NCBI GenBank assembly: GCA_030789695.1 | Contig: CM061140.1 | Coordinates: 170,152,319-170,216,318 of the forward strand | Source: Scilla litardierei | Lineage: Eukaryota > Streptophyta > Magnoliopsida > Asparagales > Asparagaceae | DNA: 64,000 nt | Direction of reading: 5' to 3' | Shown here: piece by piece, positions 45,675 through 56,850 of the stretch | How positions within the stretch are numbered: position 1 is the stretch's first letter | How the letters are laid out: each line of letters starts with the position of its first letter | The notes under the pieces: generated by a model | Told to the model about the DNA's origin: nothing | What the model saw: the letters and a program-made list of their open reading frames with translations, nothing else | The model's database searches: none | Translations under genes and position numbers: made by a program

Positions 45675-48095
45675 TGTCATGCGCCGCTTCCCAAAAATGA
45701 GGAGGCGAGACGTGAATAGGTCCGCTCAGACCTGAAGCTGCAAAGCCGCAAGTCCGATAAGTGTCAATCAACATATTAGTGTCAGGCCCTTGCAACGCGA
45801 AACGAAATAAAGATAATAATAAGGAAATGAGACAAAAGAGTATTCTCAATATATCCATAAATAAGTTCCAACATCACAGAAAAAGCCACCATGCTTAAAG
45901 ATAAAAGAATCTAAAGGGCCCAGCGTGGCCAACAAAAAAACAAGTACAAACATGGTGCCACTCACCGACAACTAACAGAAATCCTAAAACAAAAGGAAGC
46001 GCCGTAAGATCCTAAGAAGGTCACCGGTGTCCATAAAACTCCTCCTGAGCAGACATGGACTCAGGCTCAGCGTCAGCAACATCCACGTACTCAGCTACGG
46101 TCTCTGGTTCAGGGTCTAACATGTGACACCAAAAGAGCAAGGGGCACATGTCAGCAAGTCTAAAAGACTTGGGCAAGGAAACTAAAAGGAAGGTAAACTT
46201 ACAACCTAGCAGTTATAGTATGATGCATAGCATGGCAAGTATAGGATGGAAGTAACAAGTAAAGTAAAGTGCAAGTAACTAGTAGCAAGTGGCAAGTATG
46301 GCATGGATGACAAGTTTTACAAGTATAAACACGGACAAGTACGAGTCAAGTAAATCACGTCAAGTAAGCACGTCGTGCACAGAGATTCCGCCTGTTGGCT
46401 AGAGTGGCTGATCGGGCCAACTCCTAAGCTCAAGTGACCGTTTATCCCTACCCCTCCACGTGTGTCGAGCCAGGGCATTACCCCCGAACACGTAATGCTC
46501 GATTCTGGATCACGAGCCAGGAAGTGTTTTTAACACGTATGGCGTAAGGTTATGCTCGCATAGCAGGTGCCTAGCCGGAAACACGGAAACACGGATTGTA
46601 CATGTATTTGGTAGCGTGTGCTACGATGCAACATACAAATCAAATGGCATGTAAAGAATGCAATGCATGGCAGATATTCAATTTAAATTGCGTACAGTTA
46701 AGGAAATTAAACATGACAGGCAATTGTATGACATGGCATGACAGGGGAAATTCTAGCTTCGTTGTCAAGCTAGAATTGAAATTGCGCCTAGACCGCTATC
46801 ATTTCACGGTCTAGTCTCTTTCACGCTAAAACAAAGTATTGGCCTAAAAGAGCATGGCCCAAAGCGAGGTTGGCAAGTTTCACTTGCCTGGCACCAAGGA
46901 TGACGATCAACGAGGCACATCACAAAATGTTAACTACGGAGATGGGATCGCTGCCATGGCAAAACAACATCAGAGCAATAACCAATCCAGAATTATAATC
47001 GAATCTACGACGTCTAATATCCATTTTATTAGGGTTTAACAAAATCACAATGTGGGTTAAGAGAATATTAGAGGATCGATTTACTACCGTATCGTAGCGG
47101 AAGAACGATGCCGAGCAAGCACGACCACGGAAGAACGATCCGGAGAACTATGGCTCAGATCTGGAAAATGACGAGAAAATCTGGAGAAATTGGGATTTGG
47201 GGGGGTTTTGGGGTTGGCCGGTGGCCTAAGGGAGGTGGCCGGCGCAAGAATGGCGAGAATGAAGCTCTGAGGAAGAAGGAAATGGCTAGAGGAAGGTTGG
47301 GGAAGATCAGAGGTCAGAGGGGAAAGAGAATGGCCAAGAGAAGTGAAAGAAAGAAGAAGAAATGATCGGGGTTTAAATAGAAAAAAGTTGCGGTGGCTGG
47401 GCCAAACCTAGGGTTTCGGGGTCGATTAGTCGGTCAAAGAAGAGTTGTTGACCGACTAGTTCGAGAACTAGTCGGTCGGTTGACCGACTATGACCGACTA
47501 AGATCAAGCAGCGAAAGAAGGAATAAATCTGGGAAATGAATTAGTCGGTCTGTGAAGGCCCGTCGACCGATTAGTTTGCAACCTAGTCGGTCGGTGAGTG
47601 TTCATTGACCAACTAACGATAAACAGTAACTCAGGTGAAATTAATCAAAGGAACTAGTCGGTCTGAGAGCAAGTTCTGACCGACTAGTTTCAATCTAGTC
47701 GGTCGGTGGTTGTTCTTAGACCGACTAAGAGTAAATAGTAACTACTGAATAATTGATTTAATGAACTAGTCGGTTCCAGAAGAGTTCCTGACCGACTAGA
47801 TTGGAATCTAGTCGGTTGGTTCTCCTTCTTGAACCAACTAAAGTGCACGAGAATTGAAGCGCGAAGCTTTGGAGAGATTCCTATGGCTTCTAAGATCACT
47901 CTAGCTCTAAGATATGGATGCTATGAAGCTCTTCGTAAGAATGCTTACTCCGAGCTCATCGCGATATGCAACGGAAGGTAGAAGATTAGGAGGAACTGAA
48001 AGAAAACGTCTAACAGAGGAAAAGCACACAAGGAAGGCTACAACCATGATATATATATATAGAAGACAAAACATAGACGAAAACCAATCGTTACA
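45675..48095 (-). mobile_element. Solo LTR (2421 bp) of the same family as the 50241-59363 element
   Basis: Plus-strand ends TGTCATGCGCCGCTTCCC and CCAATCGTTACA match the LTR ends at 50241/52753. Flanks GCGAC (45670-45674) and ACGAC (48096-48100) are a target duplication with one mismatch. Internal order (CATGTCAGCAAGTCT, GAGCCAGG blocks, hairpin array, AGTGCACGA...GAAGC) follows the family. It is clearly diverged, so an older insertion. On the minus strand TATTTAAACCCC near 47370 is the TATA-like site just downstream of the array. Confidence 0.82.
47427..47850. repeat. Hairpin array of AGTCGGTC / GACCGACT motifs (solo LTR copy)
   Basis: About four degenerate units near 100 bp. Each pairs TAGTCGGTC with GACCGACTAG, and then CTAGTCGGTCGG with GACCGACTAA. 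Lies in the U3 of the LTR, next to its TATA-like site. Confidence 0.88.
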
Positions 48096-50235
48096 ACGAC
48101 ATATCACACCAAGGTGTTCAAAACAGACAAGGTCTAAAACAAATACGTGCACGGTCAAAAGCACGTGCACGAAGAAGATACGATCGAAAAGCGGTCGTTA
48201 TAGCGACCTTCGTCTAGTAATAGGTAGAAATTAGTTAGGGAGAATATTTTGCATTTTGATGCAAGTGATGGAATAATTGCATTTGATGCAATATGATAAT
48301 TTAAGTCTAGATAGGGGACTATTTTGCATTTGATGCAAAAGACATTAAGTGTGTTTTAAATAGTTTAAGACAATATTTAATAATATAAACGCAAGGAAAA
48401 ATTCACGGGTAATACGGGAATGTCCCGGTCTACGCCCAGGTTCGAACGGCGTCCAAATCGGACACCAAATGCCCAATTTATGCCCAAAACAGCACAATGG
48501 ATCAGACTGGATCAGACCAGGTTGACCCAGGCCAGATTAGGGTCTCGCCTGGGCACCTGGTCTGCCGGGCCCTAAGGGGTTGGGCGCCAGGCTCACTGGG
48601 CATGGGCCCGCGCCCAGGCCCAGGCGCCCCTGGGCCGGGCGCCCCCAGGCGCCCGCCTGGCGCCTGGGCGCCTGGGCGCCCGTGCCCAGGTCTGGGCAGG
48701 TGCCCAGTCAGTTTTTGAAGCTGTGGGGCCCACTTGCTGGGCCCCACTTTGGGTGCAGAACCCTAGATTTAATGGGCAGTTTTGACTGCTGGTTTTTGCG
48801 AAAAACAAGTCGTAGGCTGAACTTTAGGCGATCAATTGGAGGGTTAAACGAACTCCGATTGACGAACGGTTTTTTTCTATGCGTTCACCGTTGAACACCC
48901 TTCGAATTGATAGGTTGTATCAATCATGAAGCTCAACGGTGAGTGAGTTAAAATTCACGGAAGTTTGCACTCTGTGAAAGGCAAACTAAATTGAATTTGA
49001 TTAACTCTAAAATTAATCCCACATCGGATTTTGAGTAAAGGGGAGCAGTCAGCCACATATATAAATAGGGGTCTGCTCTCCTCCTCAAAACTCGTCTCAA
49101 GCTCTAGATCTGAAAGTCTCTCGTAAATGTTGGAGTACTCTCGAATCTAGGCTTAAATTAATATTTCTTCTATCTCCCTAAATTTCTGCATTACTCTTGA
49201 GGGCTCTAGCAAAGCCACAACGGAGTTCGGATTCAGATCCGAAATCTATGCGAAGGTTTTACTCGCGTGAAACTTTTTTTGGCGCATGGTTGGCTCGGCG
49301 ACACGATGATTGCTTGTCTCGGGATGCGGAGCGGTTCGAGGAGCGGTTCGAGGAGCGGTTCGAGGAGCGGTTCGAGGAGCGGCTCGGCGTGGGCCGGGGA
49401 GCGGCTCGGAAGACGGTGCGGAACATCTCGCCTGCCCCAGGGTTGAGATTCCGGGTATGTATTTTATTAGCATTAGTTTAATTTAATCGCAGTAGGTTAG
49501 ATCCTTCTTGGGATGGTCAGATCCATCCCGAGTTGGCATAGATCTTGGCTACGGGTCTTGTACTTTAGGGCTAAGTTAAATTGTTTAACTTGTTTATTCT
49601 TCCGCTGCAAAATTCTTTTTATGTCTATGTTCCGTCTGACTTAGGTCGGGAATAGAGTTTGTTGTGCCCTAAGGGTCCAAGAAAACCCTTCAGGTTCGGC
49701 CTGGTTGTGAGGAGGGGAGAGAGAAATAGAAAATGAAAAGGAAAAGAAAGAAAGTTAAAGGAGGTAGAAATTTCCTATAACCTATCTAGCACTAGAATCC
49801 TCTTTAGGATAAGGATGCACATGATGAAATGACTTTAATACACCCCAACATTACCCCTCAACTTTCATGTATTCACAAGTTTGCCATTACTTTATGCACA
49901 CTCCTTTACTATACACACATCCCTCTTTTAGACCAAAAGACCATTTTACCCCTCACCCTTCTAAATATTTACAAGTATGCCACTAATCCCATCCCTTTTC
50001 ACACTAGCCCCTCTTACACTAACCCACTCCTTCAAAATTACAAGTATGACATTACTTTACACTCCCACCATTCCTTTACACACACTTCCACCCGTATTGC
50101 CTATTGACCAAAATGCCCTCACACCCGTCACGGAATTACACGATTGCCACCAGCCACATACACGCCATATCACCTCTTATCAACTCCTTATACTCTCTCT
50201 ACTCATGCATAGAGGACTACCGCGTCAGTTGCTGT
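48096..50235 (+). other. LTR-like remnant with TATA box, GC-rich palindromes and a 12-bp tandem repeat
   Basis: No confirmed gene. About 48240-48350 repeats GCATTTGATGCAA. 48540-48710 is GC-rich with many GGCGCC sites. TATATAAATAGGGG at about 49058 followed by CTCCTCCTC looks like an LTR promoter on the plus strand. 49329-49388 is a minisatellite. 49840-50140 has two or three imperfect C-rich repeats around ACAAGTWTGCCA. Termini and a primer site were not found. Confidence 0.45.
49329..49388. repeat. Minisatellite, 12-bp unit GAGCGGTTCGAG, about five copies
   Basis: Four perfect copies and one with a T-to-C change. In one plus frame it would read as a Glu-Glu-Arg-Phe repeat, but the enclosing 94-codon frame has no other support. 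Confidence 0.92.
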
Positions 50236-50240
50236 ATATG

Positions 50241-52753
50241 TGTCACGCCCCGCTTCCCAAAAATGTGGAGGCGAGACGTGAGAAGGTCCGCACAGACTTG
50301 AAGCCGTGAAGCTCCAAGTCTGATAAGCGTATAAAAACACTTATTATGGCAAGTCCTTGCAAAGCGAAACGAAACAACAATGATAATAAGGAAATGAGAC
50401 GACATTTTATTGAATCTCCAAATGTCCATAAACAAATTACAATATCACAGAAAAGCCACCAGGCTAAAGGAAAAAGAGTCTAAGGCCTAAACATGGACAA
50501 CAAGGAATAACATACATACAAGGGTACCACGCACCGACAACTAACAGGAATCCTAAAACATAAAGGAAAACTCAACAAGTCACCGGTGTCCACAAGACTC
50601 CTCCTCAGCAAACACAACGTCCTCTGCAACAAGCTCTGGCTCGGCAACTAACATGCGACACCCAAAGAGAAAGGGGCACATGTCAGCAAGTCTGGAAAGA
50701 CTTGAGCAAGGAAACTGAAAGGAAGGTAAACTAGCAACCCAGCAGTTATAGTATGCATGACATGGCAGTTATAACATGAGTGCACAAGCAAGACATGGCG
50801 AGACAATAAGTACAAGAGAACAATTATCGGGACAAGACAAGAGTAGCCAAGCTACTAACAATCTCAATCATTTCACGTTGTTTTGTAGATGTTTACGCCC
50901 TTCAGCTGAATGGTACATCATTCACACCGATCGGTACTAAACACTACCCCACCCCAGAGTTTACGCCTTACAACTGCAGTTGCTGATCGGGCAGACTCCC
51001 AGTTGAATGGCCGCTTAACCCTTACCACATCCCACACGTAAACAAGCCAGGGTCCCTGCACATGAGCCCAGCAAGTGAGCCAGGGTTGCCCCGCACGGGA
51101 GCTTGTTTCTTAGTTCACAATTCAATAGCGAGCGTTGGGGTTAGCAACTCATTATGCTCGCTTCTGGTCACGAGCCAGGAAACACAAGTATGGCGTAGGG
51201 GACACCTAGCCTCAATATCGAGCGTTGGGGTTAGCAACTCATTATGCTCGCTTCTGGTCACGAGCCAGGAACTATCAGTTTTGTAGCGTGAGCTACACAT
51301 TCACGATGAACAATCGATTTATGCAATGTCATGAACAGATATTCGCGTACCGTTAATTGTATTTAAACGTGACAGGCAAAATGCAATGACATGAACAATA
51401 TTCGCGTACCGTTACTTGTAATTAAACATGACATACAAGCATGATAAGGGTGACGGACCAAGCTTCGTTGTCAAGCTAGGTCAATGGCGTCTAGACGGCT
51501 ATCCTTTCACCGTCTAGTCTCTTTTACGCTAAAACAAGGAAATGGCCTAAGACATGGCCCAAACCCTAAGTGGCAAGTTTCACTTGCCTAGCACCTGGGA
51601 TGATGATCACGAAGGTTCGTCTCGCGGATGCTAATCTACGGGGAAATCGCTGTTATGGGGAGACAACCATCAAAACAACATTCATTCATTAGGGTTTCAT
51701 AAAAATACAAATAGGTTATGAAAACATCGAGAGATCGATTTCTTACCGAGAGGTGGCGGAAGAAACACTCCGGAGAACCTATGGATCAGATCTGGAAAGG
51801 ATGGATAAGTTTGGAGAACTAGGGTTTTTGGGGGATTTTGGGGATTTGATGAGATTTTGGGGAAGATGAGAGGTGGAATGAGTTGATGGAGGGTTTAGAT
51901 GATGGATCTTGGGCTTGGAATGAAGGAATAAGGCTTGGAGGAAGATGGGGGCTCAATGGAGGAGAAACTAGGGTTTTGGGTCGAGTGGAGGAAGAAGAAA
52001 ACGTTTGGGAGGGGTATAAATAGGTTGGGCTGGCGGCTCCCCAGAAATTAGGGTTTTAACACAGACTAGTCGGTCAAAGAGCAACCACTGACCGACTAGT
52101 TTGGCAACTAGTCGGTCGGTCGACCAACGCAGACCGACTAAGTGTAAACAGTAACTTCTGAACGAAAATAGGATTTGGATTTAGTCGGTCGATGAACAAA
52201 TGCTGACCGACTAGTTTCTCATCTAGTCGGTCGACGAACGTTCTTAGACCGACTAAGAATGAACAGTAACTCGGCTGTACAGAAGAACTAGGAATTAGTC
52301 GGTCTGAGTACAAAACTTAACCGACTAGTTTGACAACTAGTCGGTCGAAAGATGAACTTAGACCGACTAAACAGATACAGTAACTCCTGAATTATAATCA
52401 AAGCCCACTAGTCGGTCCATTAAGGATTGCCGACCGACTAGATTGAAATCTAGTCGGTTGGTTCTCCTTCTTGAACCAACTAACGTGCACGAAAAGTGTC
52501 GATTCGAAGCGCGAAGCTTCGGGAAGATTTCTATGGCTTCTAGGATCGATTTATACTCTAAGATATGAGCGATTTGAAGCTCGTCACGAATGACTTACTC
52601 CGAAATCGACGATCGAAGGAAGAAGCTAGAAAATCACGACGAAACGATCGAAAGTGAAAGCTATGGCGACGAAAACCACACATCCAAGGAGAAAATCCAC
52701 CAAGCATATATTTTAATATAGATAATCCAATTACATGAAAACCAGTCGTTACA
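50241..52753 (-). repeat. 3' LTR of the LARD element
   Basis: 2513 bp. TATA box TATTTATA on the minus strand at 52022-52015, followed by a pyrimidine-rich leader (CTTCTTCCTCC). The hairpin array 52064-52490 lies directly upstream. A 52-bp segment (GAGCGTTGGGGTTAGCAACT onward) is present twice, at 51131 and 51219. Confidence 0.93.
52064..52490. repeat. Hairpin array of GTCGGT / ACCGAC motifs in the LARD 3' LTR
   Basis: About four units near 100 bp, each with two inverted pairs: TAGTCGGTC with GACCGACTAG, and CTAGTCGGTCG with AGACCGACTAA, then a spacer with ACAGTAACT. I count eight GTCGGT and seven ACCGAC cores. Some 45 bp from the TATA box on its upstream side. Confidence 0.92.
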
Positions 52754-52768
52754 TCCTACCCACCTTAG
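52754..52768 (-). promoter_or_regulatory. Polypurine tract of the LARD element
   Basis: Minus strand CTAAGGTGGGTAGGA directly before the LTR start TGTAACGACTGG. Confidence 0.7.
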
Positions 52769-55700
52769 AATAAAGTCCGTCCTCGGACTTTCTAACTATA
52801 GCTATATCTAATCACCCTAGTAACTACCCTCAATCAATATCACATCAAAATTTCAACCAAGTACATTCATTTCAAGTGCTTATATATATACTCTAGGTAG
52901 TCAATTATTAACACCACGGAAGTAAATATATATTCACGCACATAGTACACTTATACTTATTATTATCAAACAACTACATTCACGTATTCAAATCATTCAT
53001 ATAGGCAAGTATATTCCATATAACTATAAAACACTTATTACACACTATATGAAAATAACCTAGTCTCTTACTTATTTGAAAATAATTTCACACTAGAAAA
53101 TACCATCGGAATCTACACGTATAGGTAACTACCTATGGACAAGACAATAAGGGTACACTAGTCCCTATATCTCCTAGTATGCGCCAACAATCAACATGCG
53201 AACTCACACCATACGATTGTTAAAACAAGTTCACTATATCTAATATATATTCACAATCATTATAATTTCACAATTTATAGTCATTCAAATGCATGCACAC
53301 ATTTCACCATATTATCACTCCATATATAGTCCTATAGCTATAATCACGTCACACCACACATACCATAGTCACCAATTCCTATAACTATCACATACTTACC
53401 CGTGCATGGTGCACACCCACACACGCTAATATTTCATTCATATATACACCAATCACACCACTATATGCTTAGCACATCTGCGCACCTAGTTTAGCTAGCG
53501 CACATATATTCACGCAACCAAATCATTAGTGAATAACTACACCACAAGACCAACTCACATAACTATATATTGGTATAGCCACCCACAGTCGTGTGCGTAA
53601 CACAACCAGGCACAAACAATCCAAACATTATACATACATCATCCATCACTATACACCAACCACATACAATACACCAATGTACATAGAGTGTACCCACTCA
53701 AGCTTGAGTGAGACTCAAAATCATAGCGGAATAATTCCATATACGTAACATAGCATCCATATATATGCCAATACTAGCTAATGCATACACGTCTACCAAC
53801 ATAACCGTATACATACCTAAATGTCAAACACCCTTAATATCTAACCAGGTAATATCACATATTTCAATCACTTTATATACCATGATATTATTACAAACAT
53901 CAGCACACCTATAATTAAAATACTCTCCCTAATAAAAGTATTTACTTATAGTCACACCCAAGCATCGTATATATTCATACCATATCCATCCACCTTGAAT
54001 TGGTACATCAATACACATTCACTTCATACATAAGTTAAGATATGCAGTAGTCGGGTATACCTCAAGGTATACACGCATACGACATCCCATAAAAACAAGT
54101 AATACCAATCAAACATTGTAATCCTCCTATCATATGTATATCATACTTACACTCACGTAGCTAATACATAACTACCTACACACGATACACCAATACCAAC
54201 CACAAACAACTTCATATGCACCATGAAATTAAATACACTATGACGACACATCAAATTACACTAATGGGGCCCACCAAACTATATTAAGGTCGACACGGCG
54301 ACGACAAGCTCTATTGGCTAGACAAAAGGAAAGAAATCAAGAGCGTAACGAATAGAAGGATCGAAAAGCATGAAAATGGTTGTGTAATGATGTGATGATG
54401 CCCCATTAGGACACATGGAAAATAGTGTAAATAACATATTCTAAAATACGGAAAGTTTGAAAACCGTTATACTTCAAAGTTGGAGTCCTTTTCCGTATAA
54501 AAATATTTAGAGGTCGACAAAACAAATTGTTTGAAATAAGTTTGAGTCGAATATACATAATAGGAGAAAACGGTTCATTGGCTCACGTAAGGTCATTAAA
54601 AGAAAGTGAATCATTCACACGAATTTTGAGGTCGTAGTTTAGAAAATATCACACGGTAGTAACTTAATAACGTTCGCAAAGTTGGAAATGAAATTAATTG
54701 AAAAAAAAGTTTAAACTCAGATTGAATGCTTTCAAAATCCTTGAGCCAGGAAAAATTTAAAGTAATCAATATTGAAACTACTTTTAGAGGAATCAGGATT
54801 TGCCAAAAAGAGACTGCTTTACACAAAGCTCTTAACATACGAGCACCACGAGCCTGGTGCTGATATAAAAATAATTGAAATTCCATTTAGGTTAGAAATT
54901 ATTCTAAAGGCATGTATGGTGAACGGAAAGATAACACTAGCTTATTAGTAGTATTATCAAAATTTGTAGTGAAACTTTAAAATCAAATTTATGGAGGGTC
55001 TAGATCAGAAAAGGTTATGAAATAATGATTTTTACAAAAATCTGAAATAGGAGAAACGAGGAGCATAACGGTCGTAGTACTGATATATAAAAATTAATTG
55101 AAGCTCTACTTTAGAAATCATTTTTAGAAATATGTATGGCGAATGGAAAGATAATAACATCTTAGTGGTATGGAAGTAAGTGGGGGGGAATATATACATA
55201 TATAGAATTATTAAATTGGTAATAAACTTTGAAACCGAATTTTGGAGGTCTAAATCAGGAAAGGGTTTCGAAAAGTAATTTTACAAAAATCTGAACTATG
55301 GAAAAAGTTGAGCATAAAATCGACTCGCTGAAAGCTGAAGTCCCATGTGACTTGAAAGGCATACAAGAAGCAAACATGATGCGGTATTCGAATAAGTTTT
55401 AATGGCATAAGTAAGAAAAGAAATTTATAATTCAGGTTAGGAAAAACAAAAGTACGGTTCAGAAGAAAATTGGTATATGAAAGGAGGCAAGTCATTTATA
55501 TTGATATGAAAATATAGGCTGAAGAATATTATAAACCAATAATCAAAAATCTCGACAAAAGTTTCAATGTTCAGAAAAGAACAAATAAATTTTAAGTCGC
55601 GAAAGAGTACGAAACCTAATATATGCATTAAAAGTTCGCGAGCAAATTCAAACTTAGCGAAAGAGGAACATCGAAAATACTTTTAGGGGAAACAAGGATT

Positions 55701-56850
55701 TGCCGCAAGAATAGGTTGGTAAAAGACTTGAAGTACGGGTACGACAAACTTGTAATTAGTATATATTTATAAATAAATTGGAGTTCTATTTATCTTGAAA
55801 GAAGTATTTTAAAGTACGTACGGTAAATAGCTAAAATGAATTTCGCAATAGTAGAAAAGGTGGTATATCGAATTATCGAAATAGTACTAAAGTTTAAAAT
55901 CAAGTGCGGACGATATATGTTAGAAGGATAGTTACCATATAGTAATTTAAAATTACGACCAAAAAGTCTTCAAATCTAAGAATGACTTTTAGCTCAAATG
56001 GAAGTAATGGAAATATGTTGAAAGAAGGTTTAAAACAAAATTTAAATCAAGCGGAAACTTTTAATAAGGGAAAATTTGAAAACGACTTTGGAAGAATCAA
56101 GATTTGCAACGGGAAAGATTTGAAGGGTCAACGATAATAGTAAGGAGGGGATCATGTGAATCAAGGGCAATGAATGTGGTTGTGTGAGGCATGCACCTAA
56201 ATCACAATGCAAGAAAACCATGATGAAGATCTACGGTCAGTAACACCAAAGTGTAGTGACCAGGAAAGATTGAATCAGGGGGGGTTCTAATCATCGGGTT
56301 AACTAAAGGCCAAGGGATTTGGTCGGATGATCAAAACATAAATACGCCTAGGTTATGACTTAGGAAAATCTACGGAAACTCCTACGGTCAACCAACCAAG
56401 GATTTTAGAACTAAGCGCTAAGACTCTCTAGGGCTAGACAGCGATGAAATGAGTTCAGCTGGGTCCGAAATCGATGAACCCAAGCGAACGGCTAAAGAAA
56501 TCCTAGGAATCTATCATGGTCAGGGCTAGACAGGAACCACTAAGGTAACTCTTAAGACTATCATAGCGATCACTAGCATGGAGTCTAACTAACAATCAAG
56601 GATCCCTAACTAGCAAGCACAAACTTCTAACTAAGTCTCACTATAGTCCTGACCTAATGGATTTCCTATCAAGCTGGGACAGGTGCTCTAACACGCCTAC
56701 TAGCCACCTAAGACATAGGAACGCTAAAAACCTAGACTCCGGGCTTATAACTTGGATGTTCTAATTTATTTAATGGACATTCTATAATTATTATTGTTGT
56801 TCCGATAGTTCGCATTTGCAAATGGACATGCATGGGCCACCACTAAAACC
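52754..56850 (-). other. Non-coding interior of the LARD element
   Basis: AT-rich, with no long open frame. On the plus strand 52760-54270 is rich in C and poor in G (repeats of the type CACATA, TATAC), while about 54300-56150 is rich in G and poor in C (GAAAGG, GGAAAA). The right 650 bp is more balanced. The left end carries GTCCGTCCTCGGACTTT, which on the minus strand precedes the polypurine tract as in Tekay elements. At the right end no standard primer binding site is evident next to the LTR. Confidence 0.75.

Noticed and set aside
47427..47850. CRISPR-like array of regularly spaced GTCGGT repeats
   Set aside because: Repeats are short, inverted and degenerate, lie in a plant LTR and recur at equal positions in three LTR copies.
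48497..48894. Overlapping Gly/Pro/Ala/Arg-rich ORFs on both strands
   Set aside because: Produced by GGCGCC-rich composition; no codon bias or domain.
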